Positions 1-11,739 of a stretch of DNA of 64,000 nt are shown here, piece after piece. Numbering within the stretch: position 1 is the stretch's first letter; every line of letters begins with the position of its first letter. Position numbers and translations under genes: made by a program. A model generated the notes under the pieces. It had not been told where the DNA came from and made no database searches. It worked only from the letters and a program-made list of their open reading frames with translations. This DNA is from Cinnamomum chago. Taxonomy: Eukaryota; Streptophyta; Magnoliopsida; Laurales; Lauraceae. The DNA is taken from the NCBI GenBank assembly GCA_038049695.1, contig CP142460.1, forward strand, positions 41,276,501 to 41,340,500, in the 5' to 3' direction.

Positions 1-1491
1 AAGATGCTTTTCTTAGGCTAAGCAATAACCTTTACAAATAAAGATTTCTCTAAGAAGGTGTCTTCACAAAAGATCACTCTAAGAGATACAATTTAAGCTC
101 AAAGAAATTGCCTCTTAAATAGGCTAGTATGAAAGTGTAAAACAACTCACACAAACACTAAATGAATGCAAAGATGTATGCTCATGATGTGTGTGTGTGT
201 GTGTGATAACTTCAATTAAATTAAAAACAAAGCTCAATTAATATATTGCTTAAAGCAATTCAAAGTTTAAGGCTCATAAAAGATTGATTGAAGTTTAATG
301 CAAATCACATGTATGAGAAACAACTTGTTAATGACATAAAAATCAAAGACTCACAAGTTGTATGAAAATGACTAACTTAGAACATGTGATGCATGTGCAA
401 TGTTGTTTTCAAAACCAAAAGATTTAACTAAAGTTTAAATGAATGAAAACAACAAATTAGGTTTCAACCAAGACAAGGAATCATGCTTTAAAGGAAATCA
501 AAGACTTTGGCTAAGCATGATTAAGAAAGTTTTTAAAACAACTTGGATTGAAACCAAGGTGAAGAACCCAATCTTAATTAGATCAAAGATTAAGAGAAGA
601 ATGGATTCAACACATCATAGTTATCATGCTAAAAATCATTTACCAATAATTTAAACAAAGCACATAACTTATGATTAAGAGAGGTAGAGCTTACTTAGAG
701 ATTTACCTTCATTAATCCAAGCTTTAGCTCTCCAAAAGACTCTTTGGTCTCTCTTTGTTCATCCCCTTTGTTTTGTCTCCAAATGCCTCAAAGAAGGCTT
801 AAAAATCTCCAACTTTGACAAAGGAAAGAACTACTTTTTATAGCTCAAAACTGCCCAACGGCTAGTCACAGGTCGACCTAGCAAAGGGGGGGTCGACCTG
901 CTACACACAACGGTCAGAAAAATGACCGTTGGAGCTTCAGGAGCCCAGTCAACCTGCAGTGTGGCAGGTCGACCTACTACACTGCAGGTCGACTGCCTGG
1001 GACCAAAAATCCTATTTTTTCCACATTAGAAGGTTTTTCTTGGAGGGGATTTTTGGGCCACTAAACCAAGCTTGGAAACATGTTTTAAATCAATCTAAGA
1101 TGTTTAAAAACATGAAACACAAAAAGCCTAAAATGATTTGAAACTTTAAAAACAAAGGCTTGCTTGATTTGATAAAACTCTTTTACATAAAAATGCATAC
1201 AAAAACGATTCTGAAAATGATGAATGTATGCAAGGAACAAACCTAAAACCTCAATTTGATTTTACAAAAGTAATGCACAAAGAATTAGGTTTTCAAAAGA
1301 GTTTGGATTCTAAAACCAATGCATCCAAGTTTAAAAAAAAAAACATGCATGAAACATTAATTCTACAAGTCTAAAACCAATGCATGTATAAAACCAGATT
1401 TCAAGCTTTTCTAAAACATTGCATGTGTGAAAATTCAAATGATGCTAAAGTGAAAATGTATCCATCAAATTGCAAATACAAAATCCCTAAC
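1..1491 (-). mobile_element. SIRE-type (Ty1/Copia) LTR, cut by window start
   Basis: This segment is collinear with about 39603-40974, which is a complete 1.63-kb solo LTR bounded by a perfect target duplication. Both copies end in ...CCCTAACA on the plus strand, so the LTR reads TGTTAGGG... on the minus strand. About 250 bp of the far end lie outside the window. It may be a solo LTR or the LTR of a longer element to the left; the window cannot decide. It abuts the internal region of a Tat element at 1492 and probably inserted into it. Family assignment rests on resemblance to the SIRE LTR that feeds the pol gene at 41.5-48.2 kb. Confidence 0.8.
189..205. repeat. (GT)n microsatellite
   Basis: Seventeen bases of alternating GT inside the SIRE LTR. 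The copy at 39.8 kb carries a shorter GTGTGTGTG run at the same place, so the tract has expanded here or shrunk there. Confidence 0.9.
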
Positions 1492-3490
1492 AATGTTCCT
1501 CCCCTCTGCCTTCTTCAAATTTTCGGTGCTGGTTTCCAGGGCCGCCCAAATCCTCCTCTTCTCGTCCTCCAGCTGACTGAACTTTACGGCACTCTGGTCG
1601 ACTCTTTCCACCACCACCTGCAGCCTCTACACGTTCTATGAAAAGGGAAAACACGTCAGACGAGTAGCCAATGTACAAAACTTATAGAAAAATTGAGACT
1701 CACCTTAATCGATGCCTTGATCGACGACAGGAGCAGACCCAGCTCTCCGGCCTTATTGTGCCTCTCCATATCTCTTGGGAGAGCACAAGCCCTGGAGAGC
1801 GCCGTGATGACCCCAGAGCCGCCCCTTACCCGATCCTTCACATTCAGAAATCGGCCGGGCTCGAGCTGGAGGTCAGGCTTGAAATGGGGTGGCCCGATGT
1901 GCCGGCGCTCCAAGGCCAACCCGGAGGTCTGCTCCAACTGACCCTCCACCCGGGCCTTTTTTCTAGGTGGAGGCCTCTCCTCCTCCTTTTCAGTTTCGAC
2001 AGCCTACTGCCAAGTCTCTTTGGCTGCGCCCTCCGACCTGGTCCTCTTCTCTTGATACGGGCCCTGGACGCTCTTCTTCCAGACGAAGGATGAGGCCCCG
2101 ACTGCATCCGAAGGAGACATTGGCCGAGGACCTGGAAGCGGTGCCGGACCCGCTGGAGGGACGCTTTGGAATGGATGAACCTCGGCCTTTAAAGATGACG
2201 TCCGCCAAATCGGTGACAGAGGGTCGTAACCCGTCCATTTTGTTTTTCTTCTCCTCCTTCTTCTAGGTTGGGGGAGGAAGAGTAGGCTTCAACAGCCTTG
2301 ACCGGGTCGGAAGCCGCTGGGTCAGCCGCAGAAGAAGAAGCCTCAGCGCCCGAAGACACTCGTTCGCTGGTCTTGGCAAGAGCAAGCACCGGCTCCCCTA
2401 TCGGCTCAGTAGAGAGCTCGGTCGTCCTCTTGGTATAAGACTGGTACCTCGGCGGGTACCGAAGTAGAGAGAAGTTAACTCGGCTATTATGACCGTGGTA
2501 CTTGTATATTTTCTGGAACCAGGCCTCATTTTTTTCCAACGGTCTAGGCCGGCCTCTTTCCTTCTTTGCTGGAAGCCTGCGTAAAAGACAAAAAAGGAAA
2601 CGTCAGCTCGACAGAATAATAGTAAAGCAAATACAGCACCCTAGAGGAAGTGAATACTTACTCGGAGGAGTCCCAGGTCTTCGAGAAACCTGAATTCTCC
2701 TTGCTGCCTCGGTCTCGGTCGGCCCAAACTCCCAGTTCCCTGAGACGAGCAGGCGATCGTCCCCAGCATATTTGTTTGAGTCCTCCAAAGCGGTATTCAG
2801 GGGCCGAGCCTCGCTTTCACCCGGAGGTAGTACGAGTCCTCGCCCCCTCCGGACTTCCAGATGTCATAAACATCCTCGATGTCATGCACACCGAGGTTAA
2901 TACCGAGGATCTCATTAAGCTTGGCGACACCCATGATTATCTTGAAACCATTGGGCATTAATTAATAGGGGCCGAGCCGCCAGGTGCTTAGGCACGATCG
3001 GAGAAGGGGATGGGCGGGGAATCTGACCCCACATTTGATTATTGCTACCAAAGGAAAGGGTATCCAATCTTTGAAAAAAGCATGGCCATCAAAACTACCC
3101 CGGAACTCACTTGACTTCACAGAACGTCGTCTAGTATCTTGTATGCGTTCCTAAGCCCCTCCAAAGCCTGGGGGTTCTCTACCTAGTGACTGTAAATCCC
3201 CATTTCTAAAAACTAGAAGGGTCGGGAAGGACGTGATTCAAAAAAGAAAAACCCTAGAAGACAGTGGGGTAGAAACCCTAAAAAGAAATGCAGAAACCCT
3301 AAACAAAGACGAAGGGAGCAAGGAAAGATAAGGAAGGAGAAGACTCACAGAGAGGAAGCAAGGGGTTCGAGTGCGAGGATCTCCGGATTCGCTAAATTCT
3401 GATCTCAGTAGAATGTCTTCTCCAGCAGAGTTTTCTGCCAAGCGAATGCAAAAGTAAGAAAATGAATAAGGGGCCTCCCTATTTATAGAG
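1492..3490 (-). mobile_element. Antisense extra gene remnant of a Ty3/Tat element
   Basis: A GC-rich block, unlike the AT-rich DNA around it, whose gene-like content lies on the minus strand, opposite to the LTR that follows at 3856. From right to left it shows a TATA box (3479-3488), a leader, an exon around 2190-2540 containing the residues LLRYPPRYQSYTKRT and a Ser/Ala/Glu-rich stretch, and charged coiled-coil exons near 1500-1950 with GT-AG style junctions. Tat elements (Retand, Ogre and relatives) are known to carry extra genes, some antisense between pol and the 3' LTR. Position, orientation and own promoter fit that class. It looks degraded, with several interruptions, and is cut by the SIRE LTR at 1491. 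A host gene fragment is the alternative. Confidence 0.55.
3479..3488 (-). promoter_or_regulatory. TATA box for the antisense gene
   Basis: On the minus strand this reads CTATAAATAG, close to the plant TATA consensus, followed by a pyrimidine-rich leader running toward 3240. It sits about 370 bp inside the 3' LTR boundary, where an independent promoter for an antisense extra gene would be expected. Confidence 0.5.
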
Positions 3491-3840
3491 GGAAGAGGCA
3501 CCTTTTAAATAGCGCACATGCGAAGCGTCGCCTCGAGCTCTCCACGCATCACTTCGGTACAGGCAGCAACAGCCAAAAGATGACATGTGGCACCGCCAGT
3601 TCAACCCCCGCAATAACTTTGACACACCATTAGTCGCCTCGGGCATACGAAGCGACGCTCGTGTATTCAGCCAGATGAAATAATGACGACAAGCCATTTA
3701 TTGCCTCGGACAGACAAAGCGGCATCATGATAAGGATCAGACACCAGCGAATGTCAACGATTGGCACCGAGATGGAACCCAGGAACAAAATATCCTCTCA
3801 TTCTTAGCTCCCAACCTCAAAGGAAAACTCTAAAAGGTCA

Positions 3841-3852
3841 GGAGCTAGGGGC
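3841..3852 (+). other. Polypurine tract of the Tat element
   Basis: The purine-rich GGAGCTAGGGGC lies directly before the inferred LTR start, a typical minus-strand... plus-strand DNA priming site of LTR elements. It supports a plus orientation for this element. Confidence 0.5.
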
Positions 3853-3855
3853 AAT

Positions 3856-4489
3856 TGTGTGGGCGCATTTCTTGATGCCGGGATAACTCTTGATCTCGGT
3901 CTTACCCAACTCAGCAGGAGTGCCAGCCTGGAAAGACCCCAAAACCCATCCTAGTGAAAATAACCGCAGGGCGCACCTCGGTCTCGGCCCTAGCCTGACC
4001 TCGGTCTCTGCAGTTATTCAGTCATAAATGCGTTGCTGTAAAGGTACGACAACCGGACCTAGATAAGTAGCAAGCCTTATCTCACGGTCACATCTGCAGC
4101 CATTGAGGCGTGGATAGATGGGACAATACCTTCACCTACCCCCACTCAGGAGGCAAAGCGCAGGTTGATGGGACTTCCATCTCCACCTATCCCCACTAAG
4201 GGGTTTGGCCTAATGATGAGACTCACGCCTATATATATGCATGAGGTAAAACCACCAAAGGTACATAAGAAGAGATTCATATACTCTTTCTTCTTCTCCA
4301 TTCACTCCTCCTCAATTCAGTCACCAAACTAACTCAGGCATCGGAGTGCCTTCGGCTGCCTGCAGCCAGGGGCTCTGATCTTTGTCTTTGTTTTCCCTTT
4401 AAGGTTACAGGAGGATAATCCTTTCCCAAATAATCAAATTGAGAGCCTGATCCTCTCCTAACCAAGTTCGTAATTTTTAGGCACTTACA
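3856..4489 (+). mobile_element. 3' LTR of a Ty3/Tat-lineage element
   Basis: The segment begins TGTGTGGGCGC after a polypurine tract and ends TAGGCACTTACA, about 634 bp. It contains a TATA box (TATATATA, 4230-4237) and then, about 100 bp on, the ACTCAGGCATCGGAGTGCC signature that I associate with Tat-lineage LTRs. The matching 5' LTR is not in the window, so the insertion cannot be dated and the target duplication cannot be confirmed (the next five bases are ATATA). Boundaries are inferred from TG/CA ends. Confidence 0.65.
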
Positions 4490-4502
4490 ATATATAAATA
4501 TA

Positions 4503-5148
4503 GTAATATTCCGGTGAGAACTAGGTCTCACATATTATATGAGAACGCCCCATTTGGGGATGGGACCTGGGGGGGATGGAAAGATCTATGTGAGACCACC
4601 CTAAGTATCAAGTTTGACCCCAAACCCATGCCCCTAACCCTCTCATCCGTGGCCCACAAGTTTAATGGCTTCATTTTCAAAAACATATTCAACCCTCAAT
4701 CCAATGGTTCAATCCATTCGGATGTGTGTCAATCTTTGGAATTAGTGGCTATCAGGGTTCCCTATTGGTTACTAGGTTTGGATAGGTTGCTAGTTGGGCC
4801 GTGCAAAAAAGAAAACTTTTTTGTGGGGCCCAATTGTGGGCCCCATTGGGGGATGGGACCAGAGGGGATGGAAAGATCTATTTGAGACCACCCGAAGTAT
4901 CAAGTTTGACCCTAAACCCATACCCCTAACCCCTTCATCCATGGCCCACAAGTTTAATGGCTTCATATTCAAAAAAATATTCAATCCTCGATCCAACGGT
5001 TCAGTCCATTCAAATGTTTGCCAATCCTTAGGATTAGTAACTATCAGGGGGTTCCCCATTGGTTGCTAGGTTTGGATGGGTTGCTAGTTGAGCACTGCAA
5101 AAAAGTTCTCATATAATAGGTAAGAACTAGTTCTAACTTGAATATTAC
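4503..5148. mobile_element. Fold-back/MITE-like element with internal duplication
   Basis: The two ends are inverted copies over roughly 44 bp: the left begins GTAATATTCCGGTGAGAACT and the reverse complement of the right begins GTAATATTCAAGTTAGAACT, continuing through TATTATATGAGAAC in both. Between them are two direct copies of a unit of about 293 bp (GATGGGACC at 4559 and 4852) that share the ATGGAAAGATCTAT block. No clear target duplication is visible, so the superfamily is open (hAT, MULE or PIF-like are all possible). No transposase is present; it is non-autonomous. Confidence 0.6.
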
Positions 5149-5329
5149 CCACATATATATCTTAAAGAAGTTACCATTGACCCTCATAAAATTATTAGTA
5201 AGAAAAAAATATGTGTCCATTTAACTTTGGGAAGGATTACAATAAAGACTTAGTTCCTAGTCCTAGAATTTCAAGGCTTCCCGTTGTAACCTCTAATGAA
5301 ACTTATCAATTTTTACAAATGCTGCTTAT

Positions 5330-5521
5330 AACTATAAAGATGGAAAATCTTTTTATTGCTATGTAATGATCGTGAATAACTCTCCTACTGGTGTAGGTGC
5401 TCACTTTGGGCAAAGACTCGCTTCCTCTAAGGAAGTAGAGGTGAGGGCTTTTCTCTTTGCACTAAAGGAAGCAGCATGCAGGGCATTTTCTAAGATTGCA
5501 CTTCACTCATATGCTTAGAAA
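5330..5521 (+). pseudogene. RNase H-like domain fragment
   Basis: The plus strand reads an open stretch of about 60 residues: YKDGKSFYCYVMIVNNSPT, then GVGAHFGQRLASSKEVEVRA, then FLFALKEAACRAFSKIALHS, then a stop. The order of a G-x-G segment, a glutamate in EVRAFLFAL and IALHS resembles the middle of plant RVT_3-type RNase H domains (GIGAV...E-A-x-A-L...V-ESD), as found in LINE-derived and stand-alone plant genes. The N-terminal catalytic Asp region and the terminal Asp are not visible, so it could not be active. It lies alone between a fold-back element and AT-rich DNA. The call rests on pattern resemblance only. Confidence 0.4.
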
Positions 5522-6179
5522 GTGGCGGTAACATTAAAAGCAAATGAGGTTTCTCTCTCTAGCTTACCTCTAGAGATGACTTTTCCCTCCCCCTTCTCAA
5601 AGTTTGAATATTTCCCCACAGCTACAACTACACCATTTTGGGACTAAAATACCCATAGTGTAGGCTATAACATAAGAAAAATGCATTCTTTTAAATGGGT
5701 TTGGAGTTTGGTTAATAAAACATTGAAACTTGTATTATGGCCTTTGTGGGCTGAAAATCCAATGGTGTAAATGGATTTGGATGCAAAAATATAGAATTAT
5801 TATGTAATTAAGAATTGGTGATCTAATATGCATTTTCTCATATACTTTTAGATCTTAGGGAATGTTTGGATATGTACAAAATAAAATATTTCTAGATTTA
5901 AATAATAGCAAAATAAAGTATTACATAATAAAATATTTTAATATTTCAATATTGTAATATTATTGTCATTTTGCAGTTTCTAAAACATTCAATATACTTT
6001 GAACTATACAGTTTGGTAATCATCCCATATTATAATATAAACTAAATTCAATATTGACTTTGATTTTCAAATCCAAGAAATGATCAATAACTTTATGAAT
6101 TTGACTCAATATTTCTTTGAATGACAAGACGATGACATCATTTCCTAGGAATTTCATTCAATGAAAAAAATATCCAATT
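5522..6179. other. AT-rich stretch, nothing recognised
   Basis: AT-rich DNA with only short open frames and no coding signature. Around 5870 it contains AATGTTTGGATATG, a start-like motif seen in some MITEs, but no matching inverted end was found. Confidence 0.5.
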
Positions 6180-6570
6180 ATATTTTCAAGATAAGGAATT
6201 CATGGTAAAGTGTTTTTCTTTGATTTTTTTAAGAATTTTATTCATGCAAACAAACAAGTTATAAAATTTCAAGCTAAGGGATTTCATGGTAAAATGAGCT
6301 TCTTTGAATTTATAGGAATTCGATTTCATGTGAACATATCGGTCTTATCTTTCATGGAATAATGAGTTCCTTTGAATTTTTAGAGATCCAGATCCATACT
6401 AATAGATTGGCCCAATCATATTTTAACAATAATGAATTTTTTTTTTTAAATCCTTGAGAACTCAATTCCATGCAAATAAACAAGCCTTGTTACATCTTCA
6501 GGATAAGAAATTAGCGGTAAAGTGGTTTTTATAATTCCTAAGAATTATTTTTATGCAATAAAATCAGTCC
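6180..6570. repeat. Degenerate tandem repeats, period about 100 bp
   Basis: Recurring blocks pair a segment like ATTCATGGTAAAGTG with one like TTTTTAGGAATTCNATTCATGCAAA, at about 6190, 6280, 6345 and 6500. Copies are strongly diverged, so this is an old array or the internal part of an old MITE cluster. Confidence 0.45.
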
Positions 6571-7337
6571 TAAAGTAAGATAGGCAACTAGAGTTTCATG
6601 AGTCTTTCTTCTTTATATCTATTAATCATTGTGTTTTTTGGTGTTAGGGCAGTGTACATTTTTCGGATCATTGAAAAATGATTTAAAAAAAAAAAAGGAA
6701 ATGGAGAGAGAATTAATTTATGATATTCGAGGGCTACCTTTCATTGTTTAAAGTTTGTCATATAAACAACCACTCCCATTATATTCATTGTATCAAATCT
6801 CACTTTAATATGTAAAGGTGGATTATACACAGAGAGGTGGGCTACATAGGGTGCAACGACCATAGGTTTGGTAAAGGAAGAGGAAAAGAGAAATCATACC
6901 AAAAGTGAAAATATTAAAAATCAAGGATTGGAGATACCTTAAGCAAAGAAGGTTTGGGCAGTTTTGTCATTTCCCCTATCATGGAGAAGGTCTAGGGAAA
7001 ATTATATTTTTTGGGAAGGAGGAGGGGAAAGGCATTTCTAAAGGTAAGCTTCAGGGGAAAACCTCAAAGAAAAATAGATTGGGCTATCAATCCTATTATT
7101 CTGGACATTAAACTTTAGTGTTTTCCCTTTTATCGAGTTTTTGTTTGTTCTTAGAACTTTTAATGAGGTTTCTCATGTTTTGGTCAAGTACGGGTTGCGG
7201 CGTGGAAAGAGTTTTTGTTAGGATGGTGGTTTTTCGGATTGGGCGAGGTTTTGTTTGCGCCCATCCTAGCTATCATTTTTCTTTTCTGGGTCTGGTTTTG
7301 TCTTGATGAATCAATATTAGTTTATCAAACAAAAAAA
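6571..7337 (+). other. Possible LINE 3' end, otherwise unassigned
   Basis: The segment from about 7190 to 7337 reads like the end of a plant LINE transcript on the plus strand: T-rich, GGGTCTGGTTTTGTCTTGAT, ATCAATATTAG, then TATCAAACAAAAAAA. No reverse transcriptase homology is visible upstream, and the 68- and 62-codon open frames here have no recognisable domain. The call is weak. Confidence 0.3.
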
Positions 7338-10121
7338 TGTGGGAATCCTCTTAAATGAGGAATCGTCGACAATGTCTTTTATTATGTTTTACAAAAGTCA
7401 TATAAAATAGGGATTTGAGGGAAGAAGAAACGCTATGGGTTCATAATCCATGTGCAATTAGTAGTTTCGGTGAGTGTTTATATTTTATTTATTTTTTCTG
7501 TTATTATCAAAGTGAATTATGCTTCCTTCCCATATTTGTGGTTGATCGGTCCACAAAATTAGGCCATGAGGTCATCATTTCATGTGCATTTGTGGACTTG
7601 ATTAGGGTTAACTGTATTGAATTGTACTCAATTTGGAAATAAATTTAGAAATTAGGTCAAAATTGGTCAAAATTCATTACATTGCATGACATTTGTGAAA
7701 GTAGGGTTTTTTCATCTCATTCATCACCTCAATATTAGCATTTTGGCTTCATCAATGCATACTTGCTATTTTTGGCACCATGTGCTATTTTTGAAAAGTT
7801 GGTTATTTCAGGTGCATTATTAAGCATGTTAGGGTCCCATGTATTGTTCAATTATATTCCTCACATGTGATTATTGTTAAATTTGTTTCTTTCTATTTGT
7901 GTAAGAGAAATCAAGAATGGGACCTACATTGATGAAATATGAGAGAGAGGTAAAGTCAAAGTGAAAGAGCCAAACTCATGCAAGAAAAGGAAAATTAGAT
8001 TTCAAAAGTATTTTTGGCTTACTAAATTTGAAGTTCAAGTCAATAAAGAAATTGCAGGAAAGGAAAGCTCGTTATATGGGTTGACTAGTCAAAGTTGTAA
8101 GCAAAGGAAGCAAGCTAAGAAGGAACAAAGTATGAAGCAAAGAGGGAAAGATTCACACATGTCTTGGACGTCCAAGATGAGTCCCATATGGAAAGTTAAA
8201 GTTTTGCAAATTTATTCCTGATTTTTTTATTGGAGCAAGATGAAAAAGACCATAACTTTCAAATCCAATGTTGGATCGCCGTAATCTACATACCGTTGGA
8301 AAGGTCCTTTCGAGTAGATATCTGTAAAGCTCAAGATTGAACTAATCAAAGCTATATTGAGGGAGATATGACCTTAGCAGATTGTCTATTATAATTCTAT
8401 ATAGGAATTGCAAGAAGTTTCAAAACTGGCAACATGAGAGACCTACGAGGAGTTAAATTTGGCAAAACTTAGAGCCCAAGAGACCGCTGTTAGTAACAAA
8501 TTCTCTCCAATTCAAATTGTTGCTAATTAAAGAGGATTGCTTGGAGATTAAGCCAAGAGTGATGAAGAGAGTACTTCTCCCTTCTAGTTCTTCTTAGGCA
8601 TAGATCCAGAGGCTTGTTTTCAGAGAATGATGAAGATAGAAGATTACTAATTCCATGTACTCCAAGATTGAGGAATAAAAGAATATCTTTGATTGATTCC
8701 GTGTGTGTAAGATTCTTCTTAGGGTAAGCAATTTATTTTCATTGTTATAGTTTCTTTGATATGTTATTTTTGGAGACGATATATCATATGCTTAGAACTA
8801 GGCTTTGAAATAAGATTGATAAATCAGAGTCGAGAGAAATCACGCTTAATAAAATTGCTTGCATCTTTCCTTACTCTGAAAAGAGAAGAGAAGCGCTAGA
8901 ATGCCCGTATTTTCAATGCTTAGGCTACTATTGAGTTCTAAGAACTTGGAGGCATAATTCTTTCACTTTTATTTTTTCCACCACTTTTATTTTTATTCTC
9001 AACTACTTTTCTAACTGAATTTTACAGCAATTACTTTGATTTATAAATTTTTAATTGCATCTTTTATGTTAAGTTTGGAAACTTTCTATTTTTATTCTTT
9101 GCATAGTCTGTTATTGGAAAGTGCCCATTGCATGAATTAGGTTTATGAATTGCATTTAGACATGTTTTTTGTTGCTGGAATATAGAGAATAATGACCGAT
9201 TAAGACACCCAGATTCGGCCCTGATATGGGCTATGGCTAAAAGTTGAAAAATACAGCATAGTTTCAACAATTTCAGGCATATTTTCTTCCTAAAGTGCAC
9301 GATTTGAAACCCAGATAAAAAGAAATTACATTGCCTTGAAATCTTGTAGAATCAATATTTGAGGATATTTATTTAAGACCCTAGAACCTCAACCCAAAAT
9401 AACGTTGGGAAGTATGCCAAACAGTGTCTCAAACAGGTGTACTCGAACAGCCTTTTGTAAAATTTTACAGCATAACTGGTTCAAGTAGGCATCTTGTTGA
9501 ATTCATATCTTTTTAATCTGAACTCCATTGTCACTTCTGGTTTTTTTTTTTATTTTTTTATTTGTTTTGCAATATCTAAATCCCAAGTCCAACCATTAGA
9601 TTTAGGTTTAGGTCATCCTTGGTAAGTCGTGTAGTCCAGCAAAGTTGGGCCCGTGCAACTGTTTCTAGACTTAGTTTTTGTTTATAGGATTCATCATATT
9701 TTTAGAAACATGTCTAGGTTTGCATTGTTTGTGTTTAGGGCTTCATAAATCACTCATATTTGCATTGTAATTGGTTTTGGTAATTAGGATTTAACTTAGA
9801 ATAGTTTATTCTGATTTATTTTATATTAAATTGATTGTTTTGATTAGTTTGTTGTTTTCGCAAGTTCTAGTTAGTTTAAGGTTTTCTAGATTAGATTGCT
9901 TAGCTTAGGTTTATTTTCTTATTTGGAAAGTTGTAATAATTAAATTTCAGTATTTGGACAGTTTTTGTGTAATTTGTTTAGTTTCTTAATTAGGGTATAT
10001 TTAGTTTCCATTTAGAACATGCAAAAGTTGGAAGGTTTCTGAAACAACATTGCCCTCTGAGGATCGACCTGTACTCCAGGATTATACTTCTGCGCACCCT
10101 TGCACTTGGGGGTGTTCAACA
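7338..10121 (+). mobile_element. Probable old Ty3 (Athila-like) LTR relic
   Basis: The right end carries CTGAGGATCGACCTGTACTC followed by CTTCTGCGCACCCTTGCACTTGG and GTGTTCAACA. This is the arrangement seen at the 3' ends of Athila-type Ty3 LTRs just before the primer site, but no primer site or internal region follows. Around 8240-8330 a CATAACTTTCAAATCC...TACATACCGTTGGAAAGG block also resembles plant LTR leaders. The proposed start (TGTGGGAATCC at 7338) is a guess, because the flanking five bases at the two ends do not match. Either it is an old solo LTR with worn ends, or only the right part belongs to it. The 86-codon open frame at 7961-8221 has no known domain. Confidence 0.35.
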
Positions 10122-10542
10122 GTGATCTTTTAGGTTTGATTTTTTCATGTAATTATATACCTAGAAGTACTTTTATGTGGTTAAAAATAAAGAATCAAAC
10201 GTGAATATCCAACAATGACCATCGACTAACTTCTCCCTTCATATAAACTAGCAAAACGGGCCCAAAAATAATAATATATCTTTTGAGATACTATTGTGAA
10301 GAAAATAAATATTGAACAAACAAATATATCATTTATCATTTTTAAAGCTCTATACATTAAAGTTTATTAAAAAGAAGATTGTATATTTATAACTTTCACC
10401 AATTTCCTCTCTCAGCATAACATACGCCAAACAACATTTCTAATTAAGATAACATTTCACATGATATTTAATAGGGATTTTTATGAAAGAATTATTTTTA
10501 AACCTTGAATACATGAATTGATTAAGAAAGACAATAAAACAT
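10122..10542. other. AT-rich spacer, nothing recognised
   Basis: Low GC, no open frame of note and no inverted ends. It separates the LTR-like relic from the fold-back element. Confidence 0.5.
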
Positions 10543-11739
10543 CAAATTAGGGGGGTGCCATACATAGCTAAAAGACCAATTTCCCCCGTAACGATATCGT
10601 TAGCTAGGGCTCTTTTTAAAATCATTACCTTTCTTCCCCCGACGATTCTCCCTTTTCTTTTCTCTTCTTCGTTGGACAATATTCTTGACCAATCTTCATT
10701 TTTTGTGTAGAAAAAAGAAATTCATTGTTTTCTCTTGTCTCTCCCCTTTTGCTTTGTACAACTCAAACCCTTTTTTCCTACAATCTATCCTTTCCAAAAC
10801 CATGGCGAAAAGAGTGAGAACTGTTGCAATGGCTAGACAGTAATGGCTAGGAAGAATGACAGAGACCACAATATAGGGAGAACAATGGAGAAAAAACTAT
10901 AATGCAAGTTGGACACTGAGCATGGGCAGCCAAATACAAGGAGCACTAAGGAAGATCACTGTCCGTCCACCACTAAACTGGGAATTATGAAAAGGGGAGA
11001 AACTGAGACCAATGAAGAAGAGAGGAAAAGTCGTAAAGGTGATTTTTTTAATGAGCCCTAATGATATTGTTTTGGGGGAAGAAGAGAAAAATCTTAAAGG
11101 TATATTTAGAAAGGAGTCATAGGAAGAGAGAGGTTTCGAGTCGCAAAGAGTAAAAGAGGAGAGGAAAGAGAAGACAATGGATTTATTTTTTTCTAATTGG
11201 AAACAAAGATCAACAAAGGATTTCATCCGGTGAACAAGATGAAAAAAGAAGGAAAAGACTTAAAAAAGGAGTCCTAATGATATTGTCCGAGGAAGAATGA
11301 TAAGGATTTTAAAAAAGAGCCCATCGATATTGTTTTTTGGCAAAGTGGTATTTTGGATGCGTACAAGTTCTAATTGGATGTATAATGGGTTTCTTTTTTT
11401 CTAAGGGGAAATGAAGATTAGCCAAGGATATCGTCCGGTGAAGAAGATGAAAAAGATGGGAAAAGTTTAAAAAAAGGAGTCCTAACGATATTGTCCGAGG
11501 AAAAAAGATAAGGATTTTTTAAAAGGGGGATTCAGCGAGAGGTCCCTCAAAGTATGACTTCGTTGCAAACAGTCCACAAAAAAAAGTCATGCAGCCAAAG
11601 GTCCTCTAACACATTTCCATACCTGATATGTCTAATTTACCCTTTCTTTAAATCATATCTCATGATTAGTGGGATATCCCATTAATAATAGTCAACTACC
11701 ATTTAATGGGCCACGATTAATGGAATCTCATTAATGAGA

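Noticed and set aside
1671-2266. Plus-strand frames of 99-140 codons over 1.67-2.27 kb
   Set aside because: They are shadows of the GC-rich minus-strand gene-like block; the peptide content is low-complexity and no domain is visible.
6905-7111. 68-codon Lys/Gly-rich frame as a small gene
   Set aside because: No homology, no promoter or leader context, and length within chance expectation.
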